Below, one piece after another: positions 8,699 to 17,594 of a stretch of 64,000 bases of DNA. Source of the DNA: Rhizobium oryziradicis (GTDB lineage Bacteria > Pseudomonadota > Alphaproteobacteria > Rhizobiales > Rhizobiaceae); the NCBI RefSeq assembly GCF_001939045.1, contig NZ_MKIM01000026.1:62001-126000 (forward strand). Reading direction: 5' to 3'. The position numbers were made by a program, and so were the translations under genes. The notes below the pieces were generated by a model, which saw nothing but the letters and a program-made list of their open reading frames with translations, ran no database searches and was not told where the DNA came from. Positions within the stretch are counted from its first letter, which is position 1. Each line of letters opens with the position of its first letter.

Positions 8699-9265
8699 GT
8701 GAAATACACTTATCACGCTGCTTTTCTCGGCATGACACTGATCTGCACGCCCGTGTTTGCCGATCAACTGTCTTCCGCAGCCGGACGTTATAAAATCGAC
8801 CCCGCGTCTCACATCGGGTTCTCCATCGAGCAGATTGCAGGTCCAGGAATTAAAGGCACCATTCCCGATATCTCCGGTCGTTTCGACATTGATTCAGACC
8901 AACCGGCAAAATCCTATGTGGAGATCAGCCTCAACCCCGCCAGTGTCAAGACAGGGCAGGCGAGGGTCGAGAATTTTTTGACGTCCAGCGCAGTGTTCAA
9001 TATCGCCGCATATCCTCAGATCACGTTTCGCTCCAAGCGCGTCGTTCAGGATGGGCCGCGCAGCGCGCTCGTTGAGGGTATTCTCACCGCACGTGGTGTT
9101 TCCAGACCGGAAACATTCCACGCCACGTTCATGGAGCAGAAAACCCGATCGGTCACTTTCCATGTCACCGGAAACATTCCGCGCTTGCCTTATGGCATGG
9201 GCATCGGCGTGCCGCTGTACTCAAACACCGTCGCGTTCGACATGGAACTGAAAGGCGTCAGATAA
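8699..9265 (+). CDS. YceI-family periplasmic protein
   Basis: A 188-residue exported protein. It starts at GTG with AAAGGAG seven bases upstream. Residues 1-21 form a signal peptide ending PVFA before DQ. The mature part has the YceI beta-barrel pattern: YKIDPASHIGFSIEQ at the start, VEISLNPASVKTG, AYPQITFRSKR and LTARGVSRPETF. YceI proteins bind isoprenoid-like lipids in a lipocalin-type barrel and often neighbour cytochrome b561, as here (11061). Its placement with an ECF sigma/anti-sigma pair suggests an envelope redox-stress role. Ligand unknown. Confidence 0.9.
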   Translation: MKYTYHAAFLGMTLICTPVFADQLSSAAGRYKIDPASHIGFSIEQIAGPGIKGTIPDISGRFDIDSDQPAKSYVEISLNPASVKTGQARVENFLTSSAVFNIAAYPQITFRSKRVVQDGPRSALVEGILTARGVSRPETFHATFMEQKTRSVTFHVTGNIPRLPYGMGIGVPLYSNTVAFDMELKGVR

Positions 9266-9295
9266 GTCGCGATAAAATAAAAAATCAGCGCGGCG

Positions 9296-9320
9296 GGATT
9301 AAACGCCAATGGCTGGTGTT
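9296..9320 (+). promoter_or_regulatory. Second copy of the candidate ECF promoter motif
   Basis: GGATTAAA-N12-GTGTT, identical in both blocks and spacing to the motif before yceI, lies 56 bp ahead of the COG4315-type gene and could drive that gene plus the sigma, anti-sigma and cytochrome genes. Two promoters of the same class would give an autoregulated regulon. Confidence 0.55.
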
Positions 9321-9376
9321 CTAATGGGTATCGGACATCCTGTTCGAGCCGTCTTTCTCTTAAAAAGGACTACGTC

Positions 9377-9769
9377 ATGCGTGCACATCATCTTCTTATG
9401 GCAGGCCTCCTAACACTTGCTGCCGGCACTGCCGCCCTTGCTGAACCCTATGCGGGCGGCGCGGTTGTTGAAACAAAAACGGCGCAAGGCACCATCCTGA
9501 CTGACGCTCACGGTATGACACTCTACACGTTCGACAAGGATACCGACGGCGTATCTGCCTGCTATGGTGCCTGCGCAACGAAATGGCCGCCGCTCGTCGC
9601 CACGAAGACCGACAAGGCCGATGGCGATTACAAGCCAATCGCGCGCAAGGATGGTACCATGCAGTGGTCCCATGACGGAAAGCCGCTCTATCTCTGGCAG
9701 ATGGATAAAAAGCCCGGTGATGTTACCGGCGACGGCGTCGGCGGCGTGTGGCACACAGCTAAGGAATAG
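9377..9769 (+). CDS. Secreted COG4315-type repeat protein (lipoprotein_15-like)
   Basis: A 130-residue exported protein with a signal peptide (residues 1-22, cut after AALA). The mature chain has two related repeats, each with a GxxLY(T/L) strand followed by an aromatic/acidic loop: LYTFDKDTDG with the CYGACATKWPPL loop, and LYLWQMDKKPGD ending GVWHTA. This is the pattern of the small secreted repeat family often found beside ECF sigma factors; its biochemical role is not established. There is no lipobox cysteine, so it is probably soluble in the periplasm. The ECF sigma gene begins five bases after its stop. Confidence 0.82.
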   Translation: MRAHHLLMAGLLTLAAGTAALAEPYAGGAVVETKTAQGTILTDAHGMTLYTFDKDTDGVSACYGACATKWPPLVATKTDKADGDYKPIARKDGTMQWSHDGKPLYLWQMDKKPGDVTGDGVGGVWHTAKE

Positions 9770-9774
9770 CATTC

Positions 9775-10281
9775 ATGCCAGACTTTCTGGATGAGATGAC
9801 AAAGAGCGTCCCGGCCCTTCGACGTTATGCGAATGCGCTTACGCACAATCGCGATACCGCCGACGACCTCGTCCAGGATTGCCTGGAAAGAGCTATCCGC
9901 AAACAGGCACTCTGGCGGCCGGATGGTCCATTGCGGCCTTGGCTCTACCGTGTGCTGATCAATGTCTGGCGCAACAATCTGCGCAGCCGCAGCCGCCGGC
10001 CTGCGCAGGTACACATTGACGATGTTGCAGACCAGCTGTTCGTGCCGGCCGCCCAGCCCGGTCGTGTGGCGCTGGCAGAAATGGCGCGCGCCATCGAAAA
10101 GCTGTCTGCTGAACATCGCGAGGCGCTTCTTCTCGTCGTGGTCGAAGGCCTCAGTTATGCAGAGGCGGCGCAGGTACTCGAAATTCCATTGGGGACACTG
10201 ATGTCACGATTGGGTAGAGCCCGCTCTTCCCTTGCTCGAATGACACAGGAAGACCAGCCCAATCTCAAGGTGATAAAATGA
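9775..10281 (+). CDS. ECF-type RNA polymerase sigma factor
   Basis: A 168-residue sigma-70-family factor with only regions 2 and 4. Region 2 includes DTADDLVQDCLERAI (residues ~24-38) and the promoter-melting PWLYRVLINVWRN segment. Region 4 is a helix-turn-helix, LSAEHREALLLVVVEGLSYAEAAQVLEIPLGT split across residues ~107-142. The stop overlaps the anti-sigma start (ATGA), the usual coupling that balances a sigma with its inhibitor. The repeated GGATTAAA-N12-GTGTT motif upstream is its most likely target. ECF subgroup not assigned. Confidence 0.92.
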   Translation: MPDFLDEMTKSVPALRRYANALTHNRDTADDLVQDCLERAIRKQALWRPDGPLRPWLYRVLINVWRNNLRSRSRRPAQVHIDDVADQLFVPAAQPGRVALAEMARAIEKLSAEHREALLLVVVEGLSYAEAAQVLEIPLGTLMSRLGRARSSLARMTQEDQPNLKVIK

Positions 10282-11057
10282 CCGGTAGCCAGCCGCAGAT
10301 AACCGAAGCGGATCTCATTGCCTATGTCGATGGGCGACTTGATGACCAGCGACGCGATGCCGTTGCAGCTCATCTGGCGGCCAACCCAAGTGATGCGCGC
10401 AAGGTCGATGCGTGGCAAAAGCAAAACGCTGCCCTCGCGGCCCTCTATGGCCGTATTGATGAGGGCGCGTTGCCCGCCAATCTCGATGTCATCAAGATGG
10501 AGCGTCGGGTGCGATCGGAGCGTACCCACTGGCGCAATCTCGCGGCAGCCTCCATCCTCGTGCTATCGTTCGGGCTGACTGCGGGCTGGTTCGGGCATGG
10601 GCTGGTCCTGCGCGGTGGCGAGGAAACCCGGTCTATCGTCGCAGCCGCCACGCAGGCGCATAATGTGTTCGCGAGCGAAGTTCTACACCCTGTCGAGGTT
10701 CGAGCGGATGCCGAGGATCCCTCTCACTTGCAAAAGTGGCTGTCGAAACGGCTGGACCGCAAACTGAACATACCGGATCTTCGTCGCCAGGGCCTGCAAC
10801 TGGTCGGTGGTCGAGTGTTGCCAAGCGCCTCCGGAGCAGCAGGCCAGCTTATGTACGAGGATGCCACGGGACAGCGCGTCACGCTCTACATCGTCCCTGC
10901 GACCGATTCCGAAGATACTGCGATGCGACGCTCGAACGTCGGTTCACTGGAAGCCGTATCGTGGGATGACGAAACCATCCGATGCGCGTTGGTGGGCAAT
11001 CTCGAGCCCAAGCGCATGGATGCCATTGCCAAAGATATGTATCAGCAGTTGAGCTAG
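10278..11057 (+). CDS. Membrane anti-sigma factor for the adjacent ECF sigma
   Basis: A 259-residue protein with an N-terminal cytoplasmic region (ITEADLIAYVDGRLD, residues 8-22, then AAHLAANPSDARKVDAW) typical of anti-sigma domains, one membrane helix at about residues 90-112 (AASILVLSFGLTAGWF), and a periplasmic C-terminal domain. No CHCC zinc motif is present in the N-terminal domain, so sensing does not appear to use a zinc anti-sigma switch. It should hold the sigma factor at the membrane until an envelope signal releases it. It overlaps the sigma gene by four bases and is three bases from cytochrome b561. Confidence 0.85.
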   Translation: MTGSQPQITEADLIAYVDGRLDDQRRDAVAAHLAANPSDARKVDAWQKQNAALAALYGRIDEGALPANLDVIKMERRVRSERTHWRNLAAASILVLSFGLTAGWFGHGLVLRGGEETRSIVAAATQAHNVFASEVLHPVEVRADAEDPSHLQKWLSKRLDRKLNIPDLRRQGLQLVGGRVLPSASGAAGQLMYEDATGQRVTLYIVPATDSEDTAMRRSNVGSLEAVSWDDETIRCALVGNLEPKRMDAIAKDMYQQLS

Positions 11058-11060
11058 CCA

Positions 11061-11684
11061 ATGAACAACCTTGATTTGTCTTCTCGCACCACGTCTGCCG
11101 ACGAAAAGCGCCTGCGAAATTCGACGGCGACCTACGGATTGATCGCGGTCCTGTTTCACTGGACGATTGCGCTTCTGTTCATCGCGCAGCTGGCATTGGG
11201 ATATCTGATGAGCGGCGACGATGTCGATCCCGCGCTTCAGTTCAACCTGTTCCAGTATCATAAGTCCATCGGGTTCGTTGTGCTGGCATTGGCGATACCG
11301 CGCGTTATATGGTCCATGTTGAGCACGAAGCCGCATCCGCCCGCAGGGACGGGCAGGGTTGCGCATATCGGTGCCCGCCTCGCTCACGCAGCACTTCTGT
11401 TTCTGACCGTGGCTGTACCACTGGCGGGCTGGGCTGTTGTCTCGACATCGCCGTTGCAGATCCCAAGCTATGTCTTTGATATTGTGGTCATTCCTGGTTT
11501 ACCGCTGGAGATATCGGATGCATCGGAAGCCTTATGGACGGATGTCCACGAAACTCTGGCGTATTTGGCGGCAGCCATTGTCCTTCTCCATGTCGCTGCT
11601 GCCGTGTGGCATCACGTCATCCGCAAGGATGTCACGCTCAAGCGGATGATGCCGCTTGTTTCGCGCCGCAAATCAGCAAAATGA
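11061..11684 (+). CDS. Cytochrome b561-family membrane protein
   Basis: A 207-residue protein with four membrane helices. Histidines placed to bind b-type hemes are seen in each: FHWTIALLF (helix 1), YHKSIGFVV (helix 2), LAHAALLFL (helix 3) and LLHVAAAVWHHVI (helix 4). Such diheme proteins move electrons between the quinone pool and periplasmic acceptors such as superoxide or quinols. It is the last gene of the yceI-sigma-anti-sigma set; the YceI/b561 pairing is common in proteobacteria. An ECF-controlled copy suggests a response to oxidative stress in the envelope. Confidence 0.9.
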   Translation: MNNLDLSSRTTSADEKRLRNSTATYGLIAVLFHWTIALLFIAQLALGYLMSGDDVDPALQFNLFQYHKSIGFVVLALAIPRVIWSMLSTKPHPPAGTGRVAHIGARLAHAALLFLTVAVPLAGWAVVSTSPLQIPSYVFDIVVIPGLPLEISDASEALWTDVHETLAYLAAAIVLLHVAAAVWHHVIRKDVTLKRMMPLVSRRKSAK

Positions 11685-12001
11685 ATCGGGTTTTGTTTGG
11701 TGATATCGAGCATTGAGATACAGGATTTCTCTGCTTCGCCAGTTTGTGGCGAGCATACCAAATCGTAATCGTTGGTCATCTGTACTCGCTCTAATCACAA
11801 AACGGGATGGTAATCTCAACGTTTTCCTTGCTCAACCGACAGAGGCTGCGATCGGCGTTGCCATTTTGAACCGAATGCTTGCTTGCGGACGCCCGAAATC
11901 CGCTCAACGCCGAGCCTTGGCGGGAGCAACTCAATAAGCGGGCCATCAAAGACTAAATTCCGCATATTTGCTAATCCTTGCATCAGCGCTGACCCAGCTG
12001 A
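11685..12001. other. 317-bp gap without a convincing gene
   Basis: No complete gene is supported. A 28-codon coding-looking stretch ends at a TAA at 11954-11956 (ARNPLNAEPWREQLNKRA) and has the composition of a protein C-terminus; it may be the last scrap of a deleted plus-strand gene. No hairpin with a T-tract was found for the cytochrome operon or for the GntR gene converging from the right. Confidence 0.4.
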
Positions 12002-12766
12002 TTACTGAATTTCATTTACATATCGATGTCTCGCCGTTGTCGCCCTATGCTCTGAATGGAGGACTGGAACGGCACCTTGGTCATAGGCAACCTCATCAAT
12101 CGTTAGAACGGCAGCCGGACGTTTGAGTTTGAGCCATGTCTCGTCATCTTCGTTTGCGAGGTCCGCTGCGACCTGCTCCCTGATGGCCGAAATTCTGATC
12201 CCATACTTCTCCAGCAAGTGCAGGTAGAAAAGATGCGGTATTTCTTCTGACGACGTTGGAAAATCGGGCACGCGTTCCCTCGGAAGGGTCAGTGTTTCAT
12301 GCATGACGGGGGTGTCATCAAGGTACCGAATGCGGTGGAAGGAAACGAGCGGTGTGCCTTCGTCAATCTGAAGTTTCTGAGCGTCCGATGCTGACGCGAT
12401 GGTATTTTTGATGGACGTGACTTTTGTGACTGACTTGCTCAGCGAACCATCAATCCCGTGCAAACGAAAGTACTGAAAGAACAGTCTCAGGCTGTGCTGT
12501 GGCTTGCGCCCCGTGACCACCGTTCCAGTCTTGCGCCGTCTGCTCAGAAGGCCATCAGACGTCAAGTCCATCAGGGCTCGGCGGACTGTACCAACAGCAA
12601 CGCCATACATTTGCGACAACGCGATCTCGCTCGGCAAAACCGCACCCGGTCCGAATTTCCCAATCATGATGGCTTCGGTGATTTCACGCTTCACGACCTC
12701 GTAGAGCGGAAGAGTCAGCTCTGAAAGCTTCATCGAGGATGATGAATTATTGTGCATTTCGTCCAC
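12002..12766 (-). CDS. GntR-family regulator with UTRA ligand domain
   Basis: A winged-helix GntR domain (LPLYEVVKREI, PSEIALSQMYGVAVGTVRRAL, LSRRRKTGTVV) is followed by a UTRA small-molecule domain (VSFHRIRYLDD, PVLHSEHRATTARHRY). Several in-frame starts exist; the GTG at 12766 is preferred because AGAGG lies seven bases before it, giving about 254 residues. It is divergent from the M20/ABC operon at 12881 and is the obvious candidate to control it, with a peptide-like compound or phosphorylated metabolite as effector. The 114-bp gap is AT-rich near 12815-12840. Confidence 0.88.
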   Translation of the reverse strand: MDEMHNNSSSSMKLSELTLPLYEVVKREITEAIMIGKFGPGAVLPSEIALSQMYGVAVGTVRRALMDLTSDGLLSRRRKTGTVVTGRKPQHSLRLFFQYFRLHGIDGSLSKSVTKVTSIKNTIASASDAQKLQIDEGTPLVSFHRIRYLDDTPVMHETLTLPRERVPDFPTSSEEIPHLFYLHLLEKYGIRISAIREQVAADLANEDDETWLKLKRPAAVLTIDEVAYDQGAVPVLHSEHRATTARHRYVNEIQ

Positions 12767-12880
12767 GCGATTGCCTCTTCTTTGGAGTTGACTCTCCGCC
12801 AACATGTGCGCAGTATTACTATATAGTTTATATTAAAGAGCAAGTGGAGCGCTCTGCCGCCATCGCTCTGGGAGGGCTAG

Positions 12881-14200
12881 ATGACACTGAAACATGGTGC
12901 TTCGACAAGCGACACTTTTACTTCTGCTTTGGCGCTCATAGAGCGCAATGTCGAAACAGCGGTCACACATCTTTCCAGAATGATTTCAATCGACACGTCT
13001 TTTCCTCCCGGACGCGGCTATGGCGCTTTCGCGGATTTGATGAGTGAACTTCTTACGCCATTGGGATTCGATATTGAACGGGTCGAAGTTCCCCGTGACT
13101 TGTGGTTTGCAAAAAATGGACCAGCCTGCGGCGACCGCATTAATGTTGTGGCACGAAAGGGCAGCGGCAAGCCTGTTTGCGGGCTTTACTTTCATGTCGA
13201 TACCGTGCCGGTAGCACCAGGGTGGACGCGTAACCCTCTGTCGCTGACCATCGAAGACGATAAGCTCTTCGGCCTTGGTGTGGCAGACATGAAGGGAACG
13301 ATCGCGGCGGCGCTTCTCGCGCTTGGTGCTGCGAAGACAGCTGGGCTGCCGCTGTTTTATGACCCGATGCTTCTTCTGTGCACGGATGAGGAGGGCGGGC
13401 TTTATCCCGGCATCCGCTATCTTGCTGAACAGAAATTGCTTAAAGGGCATATCCTGAATTTCAATGGATCAGCAGCACCGCGTATCTGGGCCGGTTGTTT
13501 TGGGATTTTCAATCTCCAGATTACCGTGAGAGGTGCTGCTGTTCATGCCGGGGAGGGCAATCGGACCGGCACGGGCGTCAACGCCATTGATGGTGCGCTC
13601 CCCATCCTGAATGCGATTTCCGCCATGAAGGCTGAGGTTGCGACAAAGATATCCAACCTGACGCCGCCACCCCATTCCACCGGGCCTTTGCGTCCTTCTT
13701 TGAACATTTCTGCGATCCATGGCGGTACCGTCGGTGGTCAGGTTCCTGCCGAAGTCAAAATCCTCGTGTCTCGCCGCTATGCACCCGAGGAATGTTTCGA
13801 TGATTTGCGCGAAGAGCTTGAAAAGCGCGTGCTGGGCTGTGTCGAAGGATCGGATTTGAAAATCGAATTCGACCTCGTAGGCCATCTTATCCCAACCGAG
13901 GATCCGGATGGCCCCCATTGGCCACGATGGCAAAAGGCTTTGAGCATTGGGTTTGGCTACAGGCCGGAAGACTTCAGTAAATGGGGCGCCGCCAGCGCGT
14001 CTGATTTTGGTTATGTGCAAAAGGCGGGCTTTGGTCCGGAAATCCTGCTTGGAGGGCTCGGCCGTCCTGAAAGCATGATCCATAGCCCGGAAGAGCACAC
14101 CACCCGTCAAGACATTATCGCGCTGGCCAAGAGCATTCTTGCCTATCTGGCGGCGGATTTCGCCGCAGAAGACATTCCAGAAAACACAACGCAATCATAA
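12881..14200 (+). CDS. M20-family metallohydrolase (ArgE/DapE-like), canonical metal site
   Basis: A 439-residue dinuclear-zinc amidohydrolase. The expected ligand motifs are present: FHVDTVP for the first metal, GLGVADMKG with the bridging aspartate, CTDEEGG with catalytic and ligand glutamates, and a late histidine in SMIHSPEEH. GGGAGG lies just upstream of the ATG. Family members deacylate N-acyl amino acids or hydrolyse small peptides. It is the first gene of an operon encoding an ABC importer of the dipeptide/oligopeptide class, so it likely cleaves the imported compound in the cytoplasm. Confidence 0.88.
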   Translation: MTLKHGASTSDTFTSALALIERNVETAVTHLSRMISIDTSFPPGRGYGAFADLMSELLTPLGFDIERVEVPRDLWFAKNGPACGDRINVVARKGSGKPVCGLYFHVDTVPVAPGWTRNPLSLTIEDDKLFGLGVADMKGTIAAALLALGAAKTAGLPLFYDPMLLLCTDEEGGLYPGIRYLAEQKLLKGHILNFNGSAAPRIWAGCFGIFNLQITVRGAAVHAGEGNRTGTGVNAIDGALPILNAISAMKAEVATKISNLTPPPHSTGPLRPSLNISAIHGGTVGGQVPAEVKILVSRRYAPEECFDDLREELEKRVLGCVEGSDLKIEFDLVGHLIPTEDPDGPHWPRWQKALSIGFGYRPEDFSKWGAASASDFGYVQKAGFGPEILLGGLGRPESMIHSPEEHTTRQDIIALAKSILAYLAADFAAEDIPENTTQS

Positions 14201-14211
14201 GGGAACATACA

Positions 14212-15762
14212 ATGCTGGAGATCAAACGTCGTGCCTTTCTTGCCGGGACAGCTGCCATTTTTGCGGCTCCGGCGATGAGCTTCGCGCAGTCTGCGCCACC
14301 GCTTAAAGGTGGCACTTTGCGGGTATCCGTTGACCAGGCGGTCAGTGTGATCAATCCTCTTTTGACGCGCGTCACCCCGGAAAATCTCGTCACAGAACTG
14401 CTGTACAGCAGCCTGACGCGCCTGAAAGTGGACATGTCCGTCGAGGCGGATCTGGCGGAAAGCTGGAGCGCAAACGACGGCCTGACAGAATGGACCTTCA
14501 AGCTGCGCAAGGGCGTGACTTTTCACGATGGTTCGCCACTGACATCCAATGACGTGGTTGCCACCTTCAAGGCTATTCTCGATCCGGCCACGGCCTCACC
14601 CGGTCGCGCCAATGTTGGTCCCATTACCGATATCGTCGGTGCTGACGATCTGACCGTGGTGTTCAAGCTTTCGGGTGCCTATGCAGACCTTCCGGTTGCC
14701 TTGGCCTATACGAATGCACGCATTATTCCCGCCTCCTTTGCAAAGGGAGACATGAAGAGCCTCTCGTCAAAGGCGGTTGGAACCGGTCCATTCAAGCTGG
14801 TCTCCTATGAAGCGGATCGCTTGGTGGTCGTGGAGCGCAATGAGAAATATTACGACCCTGCGCGCCCCTATCTCGATCGGATCGAGGTCAAGGTCTTCCC
14901 GGACTCATCGGCGGAAAGCTCTGCTCTGCTGGCAGGCGATATCGACATTATCTCGACGATCCAACCGACCGAATTCATGCGCGTCAATGGCACTGATGGC
15001 ATCGCGGCTCTCAGAACCCCATCGGGCCAGTTCTGCAATGTCAATTTTGGTTGTGACACGCCGCCGTTCAATGACCCGCGCGTTCGCAAGGCCATTGCCC
15101 TGACAGTTGATCGTGAAGCGATGGTCGAATTCGTAACCGAAGGCTTTGGCACGGTCGGCAACGATACGCCGCTCAACCCTTCCTATCGCTTCTTCAAGCA
15201 GCTTCCTCAACGTGAGAAAAACATCGCGGAAGCCAAGAAGCTTCTGGCGGAAGCGGGCCACGCAAATGGTTTGGATGTCACATTGATTGCGTCCGACAAA
15301 CCAGCCGTAAGAACTCAGCTTGCGGTTGCTCTGCGCGAAATGGCCAAGGAAGCTGGCGTCAACATCAATGTCCAGACCATGCCGCATGCAACCTATCTGG
15401 AGCAGGTGTGGAAAAAGGGCAGCTTTTATGTCGGCTTTTACAACATGCAGTCCTCGCCAGACAGCATCTTCAAGCTGCTCTACACATCGGACGCGGCCTG
15501 GAACGAAACGCGCTGGAACAACAAGGAATTCGACGCTCTTGTCGCCCAGGCGCGCAACATCGCGGATGAGGGAAAGCGCACCGAGCTTTACACCAAGGCT
15601 CAGGAAATCATGAACGACAGCGTTCCCTCGATCATCCCCAGCTTCTTCGATGTTCTGGCCGCGAAGCGAACCTGGGTGCAAAACTTTGAAGCGCATCCGA
15701 GAGCCTCTGTTTTCAGGCTCGATTTTGCGTCCCTGACCGACAAGGCACCGAAGCGCGGTTGA
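14212..15762 (+). CDS. ABC transporter substrate-binding protein, family 5 (peptide class)
   Basis: A 516-residue periplasmic binding protein. The N-terminus (KRRAFLAGTAAIFA) has the paired arginines of a Tat signal, ending near SFAQS. The mature protein follows the family 5 pattern: LAESWSANDGLTEWTFKLRKG, TFHDGSPLTSNDVV, and DPRVRKAIALTVDREA split over residues ~280-305. Such proteins bind di/oligopeptides, but also opines, nickel chelates or glycosides. It lies 11 bp after the M20 gene and 58 bp before its permease. The M20 partners make a peptide or N-acyl amino acid the best guess. Confidence 0.92.
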   Translation: MLEIKRRAFLAGTAAIFAAPAMSFAQSAPPLKGGTLRVSVDQAVSVINPLLTRVTPENLVTELLYSSLTRLKVDMSVEADLAESWSANDGLTEWTFKLRKGVTFHDGSPLTSNDVVATFKAILDPATASPGRANVGPITDIVGADDLTVVFKLSGAYADLPVALAYTNARIIPASFAKGDMKSLSSKAVGTGPFKLVSYEADRLVVVERNEKYYDPARPYLDRIEVKVFPDSSAESSALLAGDIDIISTIQPTEFMRVNGTDGIAALRTPSGQFCNVNFGCDTPPFNDPRVRKAIALTVDREAMVEFVTEGFGTVGNDTPLNPSYRFFKQLPQREKNIAEAKKLLAEAGHANGLDVTLIASDKPAVRTQLAVALREMAKEAGVNINVQTMPHATYLEQVWKKGSFYVGFYNMQSSPDSIFKLLYTSDAAWNETRWNNKEFDALVAQARNIADEGKRTELYTKAQEIMNDSVPSIIPSFFDVLAAKRTWVQNFEAHPRASVFRLDFASLTDKAPKRG

Positions 15763-15820
15763 TGATACCAGCCTGCCGGGCGCCTTTCACGCCCGGCTGA
15801 CCTTTGATAGGAACACGCCA

Positions 15821-16768
15821 TTGTCTCCGAATTACATCTTCAAGCGCCTGGTGATGATCCTGTACACGCTGATTGTCGTGTCGCTAATCGTCTTCGCGAT
15901 AACGCAGATCCTTCCCGCCGACGCAGCGGTGATGATGCTGGGCGAGAATGCCACCAAAGATGCTCTCGACGCCTTGCGCGCAACCATGGGGCTCGATCAG
16001 CCCGTGTGGCAGCAATATCTGACCTGGCTCTTGCATGTGCTGCACGGCGATCTCGGCACATCGCTTCGCACTGGACAGCCGATTGGCCCTGTGATGTTCG
16101 AAGCGCTGGGCCGCTCCCTGCTTCTGGCGTTTCTATCGATCAGCCTCATGCTCATTATCGCCATTCCGCTTGGGATCATTGCAGCGATACGGCGGGGCAA
16201 GTTTGCCGATATGTTGGTCAGCCTGATCTCTTACGCAGGCGTTGCCTTGCCGGAGTTTGTGACGGCAACGGTTGCTATTCTCGTGTTTGCCGACTGGATG
16301 AAATGGCTGCCGCCGACAGGCTATGTGCCGCTCACCGAGAATTTTGCCGAGAGCATCGCGCATCTGGTACTACCGGTCTGTGTTATCTCGATTATTCTGA
16401 TTGCGCATGTGTCGCGCATGGTCCGCTCCGAACTCGTGGATGTGCTGCACACCGATTACATCCGGGCTGCACGGCTGAAGGGACTGTCGCGCGGGCATGT
16501 TCTGCGCCGTCACGCGCTGCGCAATGCGCTTTTACCCACCATCACCATCGTTGCTCTGGATGTCGGCTACCTTCTCGGCGGGGTCATCGTTGTGGAAGAA
16601 ATCTTCGCCATTCCCGGCATTGGTCGTCAGTTGATCGTTGCTATTCAGGCCCGCGATCTGCCTGCCATTCAGGCGGGTGTGCTGATCATGGCCGCCACAT
16701 ACTCAATCGTCAATTTCATCGCAGACATCCTCTATGCCTGGCTCGACAAGAGGATCCAGTATGACTGA
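15821..16768 (+). CDS. ABC transporter permease, DppB-type
   Basis: A 315-residue inner-membrane permease with six predicted helices and the EAA loop region (SELVDVLHTDYIRAARLKGLSRGHV). It starts at TTG, with AGGAAC a few bases upstream; the first residues SPNYIFKRLVMILYTL match the usual DppB N-terminus. The stop overlaps the next permease start by eight bases, so the two are translated together. It forms the membrane channel with the product at 16761. Confidence 0.92.
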   Translation: MSPNYIFKRLVMILYTLIVVSLIVFAITQILPADAAVMMLGENATKDALDALRATMGLDQPVWQQYLTWLLHVLHGDLGTSLRTGQPIGPVMFEALGRSLLLAFLSISLMLIIAIPLGIIAAIRRGKFADMLVSLISYAGVALPEFVTATVAILVFADWMKWLPPTGYVPLTENFAESIAHLVLPVCVISIILIAHVSRMVRSELVDVLHTDYIRAARLKGLSRGHVLRRHALRNALLPTITIVALDVGYLLGGVIVVEEIFAIPGIGRQLIVAIQARDLPAIQAGVLIMAATYSIVNFIADILYAWLDKRIQYD

Positions 16769-17585
16769 GTTCTTGAAACGATTGCTCAAGACACCGCAGG
16801 GTGCCATCGGCATCGCGTTGGTGACACTGGTGTTGATCATGGTCGTCTTTGGGCCAATGCTTGCGCCGCACGATCCGGAAAAACTGGCACCGCTTGCGCG
16901 CTACAAAGCGTCGAGCATGACATACTGGCTCGGAACCGATCAGTATGGTCGCGATATTTTCAGCCGTCTTCTGATCGGTGCGCGGGCAACCGTTGTGATG
17001 GCGGTGCTGGCAACCATCATCGGCACGTTGATTGGTGCCTTCATTGGAACAGCTTCCGCTTTTCTCGGTGGCCGAGCCGATGAATTGATCATGCGCACCA
17101 TTGATGCTGTCATGTCGATCCCCAGCCTGTTGTTTGCGCTTTTGGTGGTCAATTTGCTTGGCTCCAGCACCGTCAATGCGCTGATCGCCGTAGCGATTGC
17201 GTTTGCACCCGGCATGGCGCGCATTACCCGTAGTGTCGCACTGACTGTGCGCAGGCAGGACTATGTCAACGCTGCCGTGGCGCGCGGCGAAAGTTCAGGC
17301 TACATCATCGGTCGCGAGATGTTGCCCAATGTGATCGCGCCGATCATCGTGGAAATGACCATCCGTGTGTCTTTTGCAGTGATGCTTTTTGCAACCCTTA
17401 GCTTCCTCGGGCTTGGCGCGCAGCCACCTGCTGCCGAATGGGGCCTTATGGTCTCGGAGGCACGCCGATACATGCACATGTCAGCCGGTATTCTGATTTG
17501 GCCAAGTGTGGCGATCGCAATTGTCGCTGTCGGTTTTAACCTTCTGGGCGACGGTCTTCGCGACGCTCTCAACCCGCGCACATGA
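16761..17585 (+). CDS. ABC transporter permease, DppC-type
   Basis: A 274-residue partner permease. The ATG at 16761 inside the end of the first permease is preferred to the longer frame start at 16734 because TEFLKRLLKTPQGAIG is the normal N-terminus. GTDQYGRDIFSRL near residue 55 is the DppC signature after the first helix, and NAAVARGESSGYIIGREMLPN is the EAA loop that docks the ATPase. Co-translated with the upstream permease. Confidence 0.92.
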   Translation: MTEFLKRLLKTPQGAIGIALVTLVLIMVVFGPMLAPHDPEKLAPLARYKASSMTYWLGTDQYGRDIFSRLLIGARATVVMAVLATIIGTLIGAFIGTASAFLGGRADELIMRTIDAVMSIPSLLFALLVVNLLGSSTVNALIAVAIAFAPGMARITRSVALTVRRQDYVNAAVARGESSGYIIGREMLPNVIAPIIVEMTIRVSFAVMLFATLSFLGLGAQPPAAEWGLMVSEARRYMHMSAGILIWPSVAIAIVAVGFNLLGDGLRDALNPRT

Positions 17586-17594
17586 GGTGAGACA

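Noticed and set aside
11713..11937. A 74-residue plus-strand frame in the gap after cytochrome b561
   Set aside because: No ribosome site, no recognisable features, and composition unlike neighbouring genes.
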